64,000 bases of DNA from Acidobacteria bacterium SCN 69-37 (GTDB lineage: Bacteria > Acidobacteriota > Vicinamibacteria > Vicinamibacterales > SCN-69-37). A program made the translations under genes and the position numbers. Of this stretch, positions 1 to 8,592 are shown piece by piece; position 1 is the stretch's first letter; each line of letters opens with the position of its first letter. The stretch lies in contig MEDJ01000004.1 in assembly GCA_001724025.1 (NCBI GenBank), forward strand, positions 1 to 64,000, read 5' to 3'. Below the pieces are notes generated by a model. The model did no database searches. It saw nothing but the letters and a program-made list of their open reading frames with translations, and was not told the DNA's origin.

Positions 1-195
1 CGCTTAGCGAGCGACGCGGGCCGCGCGATCTATCGCCGACGCAAGGCGATCGTCGAGCCGGTGATCGGCTGGATCAAACACGTGCTGGGGGTTCGCCAAT
101 TCAATGTTCGGGGCGGGGCGAACGCGCGAGGCGAGTGGACGCTGGTGTGCCTGGCCGTCAATCTCAAACGTCTCCATCGCCTTCAGACTGCGTAA
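1..195 (+). CDS. IS1182-type transposase, C-terminal fragment (cut by window edge)
   Basis: The frame is open from base 1 and encodes 64 residues ending in TAA. It contains the stretches YRRRKAIVEPVIGWIK and GEWTLVCLAVNLKRL, typical of the C-terminal end of the IS1182/IS5-like DDE transposase domain; the Glu in IVEP is the likely third catalytic acid. The N-terminal part lies outside the window, so it cannot be said whether the element is intact. A second, different IS remnant follows, so this spot has collected insertions. Confidence 0.75.
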   Translation, partial: RLASDAGRAIYRRRKAIVEPVIGWIKHVLGVRQFNVRGGANARGEWTLVCLAVNLKRLHRLQTA

Positions 196-353
196 TCGAT
201 CGGCCGCCTGTCGCCGGGGGGCGCGTCACCCACGCGCATCCCGGCCGCGCCGCCGCTCCAGACCGCTCCGCTGCGTCGAACAGAGGTCCTGCCGGCGCGC
301 CCCGCCGAACCCTCGACCCAGCGGGGCGCGCCGTTTCTGCCGCGCAGACTCCT

Positions 354-373
354 AGAGCGTTTTTCATGAGCGT
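354..373. other. Candidate IS630 terminus
   Basis: A GAGCGTTTTTCAT-like stretch follows a TA dinucleotide (353-354) immediately downstream of the IS630-type transposase stop. IS630 elements insert at TA and have short AT-richer termini, so this may be the surviving right end. The opposite end was not found, so the call is tentative. The GC-rich bases between 196 and this point show no gene. Confidence 0.3.
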
Positions 374-899
374 GTAGGCACGCCGTATCGGCAGTACCGC
401 AGATAGGCGGCGCATTCGTCGGCGGTGATCAACGGGAAGGTTTCGGCGGAGGCGGTGCAGACCGCATCGAACGAGCGCGGGCGCCGGGCCCGAAACCAGG
501 CTTTGAGTTTCGCGAAGAGTTGCTCGATGGGATTCCAGTCGGGCGAGTAGAGCGGGAGAAAGCGGAACGTCGCGCCGACCGCTTCGACCGCCGCGCGTGC
601 GGCGGGGACTTTGTGGACGGAGAGGTTGTCGAGCACGACGATGTCGCCGGTCCGGAGCGTCGGGGCCAGGACGTCGCGGACGTAGGCCGTGAAGCTGTCG
701 GCGTCGATCGCCCCAGAGAAGACCTCCGGCGCGGTGAAGCCATCTACGCGCAACGCCCCGAGAATCGTGCACGCGTCCCAATGCCCCAACGGCGCAGCAT
801 CGAGGGCGCGCCGCCCGCGTGGCCGCGCATGGAGCGCTGCGCGATCTGGTGCGCGCGCGGGAGGCGACAAAGAAGGATCAACTCCGCGCCCGCCATCGA
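364..899 (-). pseudogene. IS630-family transposase remnant, 5'-truncated
   Basis: The readable frame carries the C-terminal half of an IS630 DDE transposase: a GHWDACTILGALRVDGF segment, VVLDNLSVHK with the second catalytic Asp, and LPLYSPDWNPIEQLFAKLK with the catalytic Glu. The N-terminal helix-turn-helix and the first catalytic Asp are missing. Upstream, recognisable transposase sequence fades at about 870-900, where another gene's 5' end abuts in a different frame. The copy therefore cannot encode an active enzyme. The exact breakpoint is estimated from loss of similarity, not from a visible repeat. Confidence 0.7.
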
Positions 900-986
900 C
901 ATGGCACCCGGCCCCTCGAGGAGCGCCTGAACGACGACGGCACGCTGGCCGGGAGTCACCTGAATCTTTCCGATCAGCCCGTACAT
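897..986 (-). pseudogene. Antibiotic-biosynthesis-monooxygenase-type gene, 5' fragment
   Basis: An ATG preceded by a near-perfect Shine-Dalgarno (AGGAGGTCCGT-ATG) opens a peptide beginning MYGLIGKIQVTPGQR, the N-terminal strand of small ABM-fold quinol monooxygenase-like proteins (usually about 95-100 aa). After some 29 residues, where the family continues with a conserved PGC(L/V)SY strand, the similarity stops and the IS630 remnant begins. The gene is therefore truncated, probably by insertion followed by deletion. It lies on the same strand just downstream of osmC. Confidence 0.55.
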
Positions 987-1086
987 ACGGACCTCCTGTT
1001 CGAGCGAGAGATTGGCCAACACGAAATCATGCTGCCATGAGTCGGGACGCGCTGCGCGGCCGTCGAGACACCGATTCAGACGCCTG

Positions 1087-1581
1087 TCAGTCAGCCGATG
1101 CGTCTTCCCTCGCCACGACACGCGCGTCGCACCGCACCGTCGTCCTGACCGAATTGGCAATGAAGCACTGCGCGTGCGCCTCGTGATGCATCGCGTCGTG
1201 CTCGGTGGCGGTTGGCCGCTTCTCCCCTGAGAACGCGACGCAGGGTCGCAGTACGACCTCGGTCATGGCCAGCCTGCCCTCGGGATCGACGGCCAGCGTC
1301 CCCGTGGCTTCATCGCGATAGCTATCCGCGACGAAGCCCTTCCTGGCCGCGACCGACAGAAACCAGAGCATGTGACAACTCGCCAACGCCGCGACGACCG
1401 CTTCCTCGGGATCGACGGCCGCTTCAACCGAGAACGGCAGCGGTACGATATGTGGGGAAAATGCGTCGGACACGTCTGTTCCGCCATCGAACTGCCAAGG
1501 GTGCGCCCGACTGTATCGACCGTCCGAGAACGACGCACCGGCTCGTGCCCAGTCGACGGTCACTGCGTAGGACGACTTCAT
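1087..1581 (-). CDS. OsmC family peroxiredoxin-like protein
   Basis: This 164-residue protein has the OsmC/Ohr fold pattern: an N-terminal beta-rich half, then the long central helix with ASCHMLWFLS (Cys69) and a second conserved Cys (Cys139) in HHEAHAQCF. The two cysteines are the peroxidatic and resolving residues used by this family to reduce hydroperoxides in the cytoplasm. The spacing and EEAVVAALASCH context fit the OsmC branch better than Ohr. Its ATG lies 18 bp downstream of the di-haem peroxidase stop on the same strand, so the two may be co-transcribed. Confidence 0.85.
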   Translation of the reverse strand: MKSSYAVTVDWARAGASFSDGRYSRAHPWQFDGGTDVSDAFSPHIVPLPFSVEAAVDPEEAVVAALASCHMLWFLSVAARKGFVADSYRDEATGTLAVDPEGRLAMTEVVLRPCVAFSGEKRPTATEHDAMHHEAHAQCFIANSVRTTVRCDARVVAREDASAD

Positions 1582-1599
1582 TCTGATCCAGCGGCGCCA

Positions 1600-2898
1600 T
1601 CACTCGCCCCGCCAGCCATCGGTCAACGTCTCGATGAACGCGACGATGTCGTCGATGTCGTCGGACGTGAGTGGTGGGGAATCGCCGGGCTGGCCGCCGA
1701 ACGGCGTCTCCATCTCGACATTGGCGCGATAGGCCGCCGGCAGGTCGTCGAACTTCTTCACGCGGCCATCGGCGTCGACGGGATACCACTTCTCCGGATT
1801 CGTGTCACGCTCGGCGTAGAACTGCACGACCTCGCGCAGCGTGTGAAAGACGCCGTTGTGAAAGAAGGCCTCGCGCGTGGCCGCGTTGCGCAGCGTGGGC
1901 GTCATGAACAGGCCGCAATACTCCGGACGAGTCGCCAGATCCGTCCGCAAGGGTCCGCACATCCCGAGATCGTAGTAACCCGGATCGCCATTGGCCGGAA
2001 TCGCGGGATTACGTGGCACGCCCAGGGCAATGAGGCTGAAATCGGTGAACTGCGGCAGCTCGAAGTTGCGTCCCATCACGCTGAAATGACAGCGGGCGCA
2101 ATCGCCCTTCGCCGGATCCTCGAACAGCGCGAAGCCGCGCCGTTCCCGTGGCGTGAAGGCCGCCTGGCCCCGCATGACCGCGTCGAACTTGCTCGTGTAC
2201 GGAAAGAACTCCGCCGGCGTCTGCTCGTAGGCCTCGAACGCTTCGCCAATCGCCCGCACCACCGCGTCCGGATTGGCAAACAGGTCGTCCCCGAACGCCG
2301 CGCGCAGATCGGCGGCGTACGGCGCCCGCGCGACGCTACGGGCCAGCGTCGCCGCGTCGGCGTTCGCCATCTCGAACGGCGAGAACAGCGGCACGAGTAC
2401 CTGATCGCGTCCGCGATCGACGCGGCCGTCCCAGTTGAGCCCGCCAGTGGGCCCCGCGTCCGTGCTCTCGTCGCCCTCCTCCGGTGACTCGAAGTAGTGC
2501 TCGATGAAGGCCGGCGCCGTCTGCAGGTACCGCAGCGACGGCACGGCGCGCACGCCCGGCTGATCGAGGGCCACGCCGCCGAATTGCACGGGCCGGTCGT
2601 TTGGCGGACCGAATGCCCGGGTCGCGCTGTGACAGGTGGCGCACGACATGCGCCCGGAGGCCGAGAGCGCCGGATCGACGAACATGCGCCGGCCGATGGA
2701 CGCCAGCATCCGAGCCCGTGCGGCAGCCTCGGCACGCGACAGGACCAGTGTCTGTCCTGGTGCCGACGACGTGAGTACCGCGGAGCCGGTGGACTGCGCG
2801 GACCCGACCGCCATTGTCAGAATCACAAGGCCGATTGCGACGACGACGCGTGCCGCGCGCTCACTGGCGGTCGCCATATCCCCCATCCCGGTGGCCAC
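1600..2898 (-). CDS. Di-haem cytochrome c peroxidase / MauG-like protein
   Basis: The protein (432 aa from the longest start) has a hydrophobic signal segment at about residues 15-35 and two CXXCH haem c sites, CATCH (86-90) and CARCH (267-271), in the spacing of bacterial di-haem peroxidases. The C-terminal motifs TPTLRNAA and FHNGVFHTLREVV are also characteristic. It should act in the periplasm, reducing peroxide or oxidising a substrate via a high-valent haem. The 2898 GTG directly abuts an AGGAG sequence, so the real start may be the ATG at 2886. The start is divergent from the phosphoesterase gene. Confidence 0.9.
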   Translation of the reverse strand: MATGMGDMATASERAARVVVAIGLVILTMAVGSAQSTGSAVLTSSAPGQTLVLSRAEAAARARMLASIGRRMFVDPALSASGRMSCATCHSATRAFGPPNDRPVQFGGVALDQPGVRAVPSLRYLQTAPAFIEHYFESPEEGDESTDAGPTGGLNWDGRVDRGRDQVLVPLFSPFEMANADAATLARSVARAPYAADLRAAFGDDLFANPDAVVRAIGEAFEAYEQTPAEFFPYTSKFDAVMRGQAAFTPRERRGFALFEDPAKGDCARCHFSVMGRNFELPQFTDFSLIALGVPRNPAIPANGDPGYYDLGMCGPLRTDLATRPEYCGLFMTPTLRNAATREAFFHNGVFHTLREVVQFYAERDTNPEKWYPVDADGRVKKFDDLPAAYRANVEMETPFGGQPGDSPPLTSDDIDDIVAFIETLTDGWRGE

Positions 2899-2924
2899 TC
2901 CTGTTGTTCGTTAAGATATGCGCC

Positions 2925-4499
2925 ATGCGTCATCTCGATCTGCGATTCTGGCTCGCGGCCGGACTCGGTGCGGTACTGCTCGTGACGGCCCAGTGCGCCA
3001 GCGCACCGCCAGCCGCCCTTCCGGCCCGGACCGATGCCAGCGTCCTGCACGATCTCTCGGACATCCGGACTGTCGTCGTGCTCTACATGGAGAACCGCAG
3101 CTTCGACATGCTGTACGGATCCTTTCCTGGAGCCGAGGGCATCCCACCGGCCGACCGGATCCTCCCGCAGGTCGATCGCGATGGATCGGTACTGCGTGAG
3201 CTGCCGCCTGTCTGGAACGGCCTGACGAGTCGCAGCATCGAGCCCGCGATCGCGGAAGCCGAGACCGCCCACCTGGCCAACGCGCCGTTCACGATCGACG
3301 ATCCTGACGGCTTCAACGCCGCGCTGAGTGTGCCGACTCGCGATCTGGTGCACCGGTTTTACCAGAACCAGATGCAGATCAACAGCGGCCGCAACGATCG
3401 GTTCGCCGCCTACAGCGACGCGGGCGCCCTGGCGATGGGCCACTATGACGGATCGAACCTGCCGATGCGGGCACTCGCGCGCGAGTTCACGCTGGCCGAT
3501 CACTTCTTCATGGGCGCGTTCGGCGGCTCGTTCCTCAATCACATCTATCTGATCTGCGCCTGCGTCCCGTACTATCCGAACGCCGATACGAACCCGGCCT
3601 CGCCGTCGATTGCCGTCGTCGATCCGGATGGCGTGTCGTTGACGCTTGCGCCGACGTCACCGGCGTCGGCGCTCGACGGTCCGCCGAAGTACGTACGCGA
3701 CGGTAATCTCACACCGGACTTCTACGCCGTCAACACGATGGAGCCTCCCTATCAGCCCAGCCGCAACGCCCCGGCGCCGGATGGCGATCCGGCCTTCGCG
3801 GATCCATCGAAGCCGACGACACTGCCGCCGCAGACGGCCCGGACCATCGGCGATCTGCTCAGCGAGAAGGGGGTGAGCTGGGCTTGGTACGGCGGCGCGT
3901 GGCAGGCCACACTCGATCGGCACCACGAGCCGCTCGAGGTGGAGTTCACATATCACCATCAGCCGTTCAACTACTTTTCCTCGCTGGCACCCGGTACGGC
4001 CGCACGGGACGAGCACCTGCGCGATGGCGGCGTGGCTGGTCAGAAGTTCCTCGAGGACATCGACGCGGGCAGGCTTCCGCAGGTCGCCTTCTACAAGCCG
4101 CAGAGCTCGCTGAACGAACACCCGGGCAACACCGACGTGCTGTCGGGCGACACGCACGCGGCGGAGATCATCGATCACCTGCGGCGCGGGCCGCAGTGGG
4201 AGCACATGCTCATCGTCGTGACCTACGACGAGAACGGCGGGGAGTGGGATCACGTGGCGCCACCGAAGGGCGATCGCTGGGGGCCCGGTACGCGGATTCC
4301 GGCCATCATCATCTCGCCGTACGCGCGGCGGGGCCATGTCGATCACACGATCTACGACACTGCGTCGATCCTGCGGTTCCTCACGCGCCGCTTCGATCTG
4401 CCGACACTTCCCGGCATCGCGATGCGCGATGACGCGTTCCTCGCGAACGGCCACGTGCCGCCCGGCGATCTGACCGCCGCGCTCAACATGGCGCGCTGA
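2925..4499 (+). CDS. Secreted alkaline phosphatase-superfamily phosphoesterase (AcpA/phospholipase C type)
   Basis: The 524-residue protein begins with a signal peptide (residues 5-28) and then VVLYMENRSFDMLYG; MENRSFD (55-61) is the metal/nucleophile signature of the PF04185 phosphoesterase family. TYDENGGEWDH (433-443) is the second conserved metal-binding block. The family includes acid phosphatases of the AcpA type and non-haemolytic phospholipases C. Substrate cannot be assigned; the C-terminal domains of canonical phosphocholine-specific enzymes are absent, which favours an acid phosphatase. The ATG at 2925 was chosen because the signal peptide follows it directly. Confidence 0.87.
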   Translation: MRHLDLRFWLAAGLGAVLLVTAQCASAPPAALPARTDASVLHDLSDIRTVVVLYMENRSFDMLYGSFPGAEGIPPADRILPQVDRDGSVLRELPPVWNGLTSRSIEPAIAEAETAHLANAPFTIDDPDGFNAALSVPTRDLVHRFYQNQMQINSGRNDRFAAYSDAGALAMGHYDGSNLPMRALAREFTLADHFFMGAFGGSFLNHIYLICACVPYYPNADTNPASPSIAVVDPDGVSLTLAPTSPASALDGPPKYVRDGNLTPDFYAVNTMEPPYQPSRNAPAPDGDPAFADPSKPTTLPPQTARTIGDLLSEKGVSWAWYGGAWQATLDRHHEPLEVEFTYHHQPFNYFSSLAPGTAARDEHLRDGGVAGQKFLEDIDAGRLPQVAFYKPQSSLNEHPGNTDVLSGDTHAAEIIDHLRRGPQWEHMLIVVTYDENGGEWDHVAPPKGDRWGPGTRIPAIIISPYARRGHVDHTIYDTASILRFLTRRFDLPTLPGIAMRDDAFLANGHVPPGDLTAALNMAR

Positions 4500-4517
4500 T
4501 CGCGCTGGCGGTCGCGG

Positions 4518-5855
4518 TTACGGCAGGATCGCCATGAGCGGCCGGCCCTCGACGTCCGGCATCGTCAGGCCGAGCCATGTCGCGATGGTCGGCGCGACGT
4601 CGAGATTGCGAATCACGCCGAGCGTCGCCCCCCGCTTCACGCCGGCGCCCGACGCGATGAAAATCGCGTGCATGTCCGGATCCGTGTTCAGGTAGCCGTG
4701 CGTTCCCGGGCTCGAGCCAGCGGCCACGTCGCTGACCGGCTCGCCCTCGGTCGCCCCGTCGAATGCGAAGCCGTCCTGCGCGGCAATCACGACCTCGCCC
4801 ATCCGCGGCAACCTGTCCGGCGAGGGATAACCATACTGCGGGAACTCCGTGGGCGTCAGCACCATGCTCACGCCTTCGATGCCCACGAAGGCCGACTTCA
4901 CATCACCAATTGTCTGCGCCTTGTCGCCAGCGGTCACGTAGATGTTCGCGGTGCCGCCCGCCACCACGGCCCAGGCGCGATCACCAAGCCCATGAGCCTT
5001 CAGGATCACATTGGGCCGGATGCGACGCTTGTAGGTCTTGAAGCCGTGATCGGACACGACCAGGAACGTCGTGGTCTCCAGAATGCCGGCGCGGCGAACG
5101 GCGTCGACCAGTTGCCCTACACGCGCATCGGCCAGCACCAGCGCCGTCTGTGCGCCAAGCGTGCGCGCCCCGTACTGATGCTGCACCGTATCGGTGGTGA
5201 GCAGGTGGAACAGCAGCAGGTTCGGCTTGTGCGCGGTGATGATGTGCTCCGCCGCGCGCGTCCAGACGTCGTCTCGGAAGGTGATCGGTGCCTTGGCAAA
5301 CGTCTGCAGTTCGTCTTCGGCGATCGCGCCGGTCTGCACCATCTCGCGCGCCAGCGGTGCCTGCGGCCGGCTGAATTCCGGAAAGGCCCACGTGATCGTT
5401 GGCGCGTTCTCGATCGCCACCCAGTCGACTTCCGCCGTGGTGAGGCCCGCGGCGTGCGCCAGATCGTAGACGGTGGGCGCGAGCACCAGTTCGGACTTGT
5501 CGACGTGCGGCTCGATCCGTACCGGCGCCGTCGTCGATCCCGCATCGGCCCGCACCGGCAGCCCGTTGTAGAGCAGGCCATGGCGTTCGGGCGAAACACC
5601 GGTGACCAAGGTCGTGTGGTTGGGCCAGGTCACTGTCGGATTGATCGGAATCATCGCCTCGGCCACCACGCCCTGGCTGGCGAGCGCCCGCAGGTTCGGC
5701 AGCGGGATAGCCGGATCGTGCAGCGCATACGCGGCGAATCCGTCCAGGCTGATCACGATGACGTGCCGATCGCGAGCAGGTGTCTGCGCCGACGCAACCG
5801 GGAGAGACGAGAAGAGACCGAGGATCAGGCCAAGGTACAGCAGGAGTGAGCGCAT
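4518..5855 (-). CDS. Secreted type I phosphodiesterase/nucleotide pyrophosphatase family protein
   Basis: A 445-aa protein with signal peptide (residues 1-23, cleavage after ASA) and the alkaline-phosphatase-superfamily core of the NPP family (PF01663). Asp38 in VISLDGF is a metal ligand, TVTWPNHTTL (74-83) carries the nucleophilic Thr, and SDHG and THGY supply further metal ligands. Members hydrolyse phosphodiester or pyrophosphate bonds in the periplasm or medium. It is convergent with the preceding phosphoesterase gene, so the two suggest organic-phosphate scavenging but not a shared operon. Confidence 0.87.
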   Translation of the reverse strand: MRSLLLYLGLILGLFSSLPVASAQTPARDRHVIVISLDGFAAYALHDPAIPLPNLRALASQGVVAEAMIPINPTVTWPNHTTLVTGVSPERHGLLYNGLPVRADAGSTTAPVRIEPHVDKSELVLAPTVYDLAHAAGLTTAEVDWVAIENAPTITWAFPEFSRPQAPLAREMVQTGAIAEDELQTFAKAPITFRDDVWTRAAEHIITAHKPNLLLFHLLTTDTVQHQYGARTLGAQTALVLADARVGQLVDAVRRAGILETTTFLVVSDHGFKTYKRRIRPNVILKAHGLGDRAWAVVAGGTANIYVTAGDKAQTIGDVKSAFVGIEGVSMVLTPTEFPQYGYPSPDRLPRMGEVVIAAQDGFAFDGATEGEPVSDVAAGSSPGTHGYLNTDPDMHAIFIASGAGVKRGATLGVIRNLDVAPTIATWLGLTMPDVEGRPLMAILP

Positions 5856-5921
5856 GCGACGCCTCCGTTGTGGTCGTGCCGGGATGCTATCAGGCGACGA
5901 CTTCGGACGAATGTCGAAGTG

Positions 5922-6452
5922 TTACCACTGAAAACTCAGATTGAGCGCAGCGCCACTTCGAGACGGGCCTCGCGTCGACCGTGTCTGTGCCGCCGGCACC
6001 TCGTACACCGTCGTTCGTCCGACGACGAGCGCGTCGATTCCGGCCCCGATCCCCGCGTACACGGCGGTCGCCCCAAGAAAGCCAGCCACCCGGGCGCCCG
6101 GACACTCACCACCGCGATGGCTGCCAGGGCAGTCTGCGATGCCCGCGGCGAACACGCCAATCCCGACGAGTGCGCCGATGATCGCGCCGTTGCGCAGTGA
6201 GTCGCCACGCTTCTGGATACGCGTCACGCGGGCCGCTTCAAAACGACGCTCCGAACCGTCAACCTGCAGAACGAGCGCGTCCGAATCGATGCGCAGAAGC
6301 CTGCCAACGGTTTCGCCGCCCGCATCATCACGCACATACACGGTCGGCAGCGCCGTGACATCGAGCTCCGGCCAACTCTGCATCGTCCCTTGAGCGCACA
6401 CGACGCCGGGCACCACGAGTATCGCGAGAATCACCATCCATCTCGTCATCAT
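5922..6452 (-). CDS. Exported glycine-rich hypothetical protein
   Basis: A 176-residue protein with a clear signal peptide (MTRWMVILAILVVPGVVCAQ). A short beta-rich stretch follows with the pattern TVYVRDDAGGETVGRLLRIDSD, then two Gly/Ala-rich hydrophobic segments (about residues 86-105 and 122-145) resembling glycine-zipper helices. No enzymatic motif is visible. Such proteins are common and uncharacterised in Acidobacteria-like genomes; envelope association is an inference from the leader and zipper segments. Confidence 0.7.
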   Translation of the reverse strand: MMTRWMVILAILVVPGVVCAQGTMQSWPELDVTALPTVYVRDDAGGETVGRLLRIDSDALVLQVDGSERRFEAARVTRIQKRGDSLRNGAIIGALVGIGVFAAGIADCPGSHRGGECPGARVAGFLGATAVYAGIGAGIDALVVGRTTVYEVPAAQTRSTRGPSRSGAALNLSFQW

Positions 6453-6522
6453 CGATCGCTCCGATCATCGTGCCGGGTGCCGAACTGTCCGGATGATCCT
6501 GCAAGACGGACCGACGAGGCCT

Positions 6523-7431
6523 CTACGGCGCAAGCTCGGCCGAGTACTCGCTCAGGAACTCGAGGAACCTGGAGACCTCGACGATATCGCGCCCCACAAA
6601 GCGGATTGAGTGCGAGCCCGTGCGTTCAACTATCGACAGATAGCTCAGGATTTCGCTTGGCCGGTAGTGTTTGAAGCTGACATCCAGTCGAACCGGCTCC
6701 TGAAGGACGTCCGGCCTCAGTTCGCGACGGCGTTCAACGCCTGTCTTCACGCGTGCCCGGATGAGCGACTGGGCAGCCGCCGGCGTCATGGTTACAGCGG
6801 CGTGGAAGCCGATCGCCGTCTTCACCACGGCGCCCTCAATCTTGCCGAGCAGCGCCTCGACTTCAGCGACGGCAACATCGTCGCCGGAGATCGCGACGAC
6901 CGGCACGCCAAAGTGGCCTGCGATGGCGGCGCTGATTCCCGCTTCCGGCATCGCGATGTCGTTGAGAGCCACGAAGGTGAGGGTGGCGCTCGATAGGGTA
7001 TGGGCCCTGACGCCGGCCGTGCTGGTCGTCGCTGCGTGATAGCCGATAAGGACCGCGGCATCGAAGGTCGAATCGATGCCCTCCATCATGCCGTGCGGAC
7101 GTGGCCAGGATCGGACAATGGTCACGTCGTCCGGGAGGAGTTCGATGAGCAGATTCTCCCCATTTCCATGCGCATCGGCGACGACGACCGTGGTCGCACC
7201 CGCGTCGCGGGCTCCCTGTATCGCCGCCAGCACCTCGGCGATCATGAAGCCGCGAAAACGTTCGTACTCGAAGCCCGTCGGACTGAGTTGGTCACCCGTG
7301 ACGACACCGGCCACTCCCTCCATGTCCGCAGAGATGAATACCTTGAGCGGAGACTGAGCCTGCACGGCAGGCGGCATCAGCAGCACAAGGACGGCAAGAA
7401 TCGCGGACTGACTGCTGATGTTGAGACGCAT
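6523..7431 (-). CDS. M55 family D-aminopeptidase (DppA-like), exported
   Basis: After a signal peptide (residues 1-26) the 302-aa protein opens with KVFISADMEGVAGV. Asp36 and Glu38, His88 in ADAHGN, His132 and His144 line up with the zinc ligands of DppA, a self-compartmentalising D-aminopeptidase. Length and motif order match the family. The export signal is unusual compared with cytosolic Bacillus DppA and suggests periplasmic cleavage of D-amino-acid-containing peptides such as peptidoglycan fragments. No transporter lies next to it. Confidence 0.85.
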   Translation of the reverse strand: MRLNISSQSAILAVLVLLMPPAVQAQSPLKVFISADMEGVAGVVTGDQLSPTGFEYERFRGFMIAEVLAAIQGARDAGATTVVVADAHGNGENLLIELLPDDVTIVRSWPRPHGMMEGIDSTFDAAVLIGYHAATTSTAGVRAHTLSSATLTFVALNDIAMPEAGISAAIAGHFGVPVVAISGDDVAVAEVEALLGKIEGAVVKTAIGFHAAVTMTPAAAQSLIRARVKTGVERRRELRPDVLQEPVRLDVSFKHYRPSEILSYLSIVERTGSHSIRFVGRDIVEVSRFLEFLSEYSAELAP

Positions 7432-7565
7432 GGAGTGCCTCGATAAACGAACGCGCCAGACGCCTCAATCAGAGATTGCGCTGGCCAAGAAACGTTTCAC
7501 CGATCTGATCCGTCGCCGATCCAGGGAAGCTGGAGGATACATGACGACGGCACGATGCTATTCCC

Positions 7566-7581
7566 CGAGGCTGAAGCCTCG
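7566..7581. repeat. Hairpin repeat with GGCTGAAGCC core
   Basis: CGAGGC-TGAA-GCCTCG is a perfect 6-bp stem with a tetraloop followed by GCGGCTCCG. The same architecture recurs at 59963-59984, also in intergenic DNA. It sits in the 213-bp gap between the M55 gene and the end of the sugar permease gene, where nothing else was recognised. It could serve as a terminator for the importer operon, but no T-run follows on either side. Confidence 0.6.
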
Positions 7582-7644
7582 CGGCTCCGACGGAGAGCTC
7601 CCGGACTCAGACGCGCGCTGTGCTACGACGACCAGGACACGTCG

Positions 7645-8592
7645 TCACCCGCTGACGCGGCGGCGCCAGCGGTCGAGGCCGACGGCGCCGACGATGATCG
7701 TGCCAGTGACGATTTCCTGCACCCAGTTCGGCAGCCCCTGCTGCGAGCAGCCGACCTGAATCGCCGTCATCAGCGCGGCCCCCGCGAGCGTGCCCGTCAC
7801 CGTCCCGCGACCGCCGGACAGACTGCCGCCGCCGATGATCACCGCCGCGATCACACTGAGTTCGAGGCCGACACTCACCGTGGGATCGCCCACCGACAGC
7901 TTCGCGAACTCCATGACGCCCGCCAGTCCCGCGAGCGCACCGGCCAGCGTATAGACCGCCACCTTCGCGCGGTCGACGCGCACGCCGCACAGCCGCGCGG
8001 TCCGCTCGTTCGATCCCATCGCGAACAGGTGTCGGCCGAACTTCGTGTAGTGCAGCACCGCGGCCACGATCACCGCGAGGCCCAGCGTCATCCAGACGCC
8101 CAGCGGCAGCAGCGCGCCAGTGCCGCCCACCGATCGCATCAGGTCGTTGAGCCACGACGCCGGCGCCTCGACCCGGCGTTCGCTGGCCAGCCCCTTCGCC
8201 GCGCCGCGGATCAGCAGCATGGTGCCGAGCGTCACGATGAACGGCACCACGTGCAGCCTCGTAATGAGCAGGCCGTTGACCGCACCGAACGCCGCGCACG
8301 CGATCACGGCCCCGCCGAGCGCCACGATCGGCGACGCCCCACCGCCGAGCAGTAGCGCCGTGACGACCGTGCTGAGCGCCACGACCGATCCGACGGACAG
8401 ATCGATACCGCCCGACGCGATCACCATCGTCATACCGAGCGCGGCCACGCAGACGACCGCCGCATGACGCGCCATCAGCTCGAGGTTGGCTCCCGACACG
8501 AACCGCGGACCGATCAGCAGGCCGAAGAGCAGCAGGATGACCGCCAGGGCGATGAAGACGCCGCCCTCGTCCAGCCAGCGACGCGCCTTCAC
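7645..8592 (-). CDS. Sugar ABC transporter permease (RbsC-like)
   Basis: A 315-aa polytopic protein of the BPD_transp_2 family, with the conserved GMTMVIASGGIDLSVGS motif and the SNERTARLCGVRVDRAKVAVY loop that contacts the ATPase. It forms the inner-membrane channel of a ribose/galactose-type importer. The GTG start at 8592 was chosen because it overlaps the ATPase stop (GTGA), the same coupling seen between the other genes of the operon. Its TM organisation starts directly after KARRWLDEGG. It is the last gene of the operon. Confidence 0.9.
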   Translation of the reverse strand: MKARRWLDEGGVFIALAVILLLFGLLIGPRFVSGANLELMARHAAVVCVAALGMTMVIASGGIDLSVGSVVALSTVVTALLLGGGASPIVALGGAVIACAAFGAVNGLLITRLHVVPFIVTLGTMLLIRGAAKGLASERRVEAPASWLNDLMRSVGGTGALLPLGVWMTLGLAVIVAAVLHYTKFGRHLFAMGSNERTARLCGVRVDRAKVAVYTLAGALAGLAGVMEFAKLSVGDPTVSVGLELSVIAAVIIGGGSLSGGRGTVTGTLAGAALMTAIQVGCSQQGLPNWVQEIVTGTIIVGAVGLDRWRRRVSG

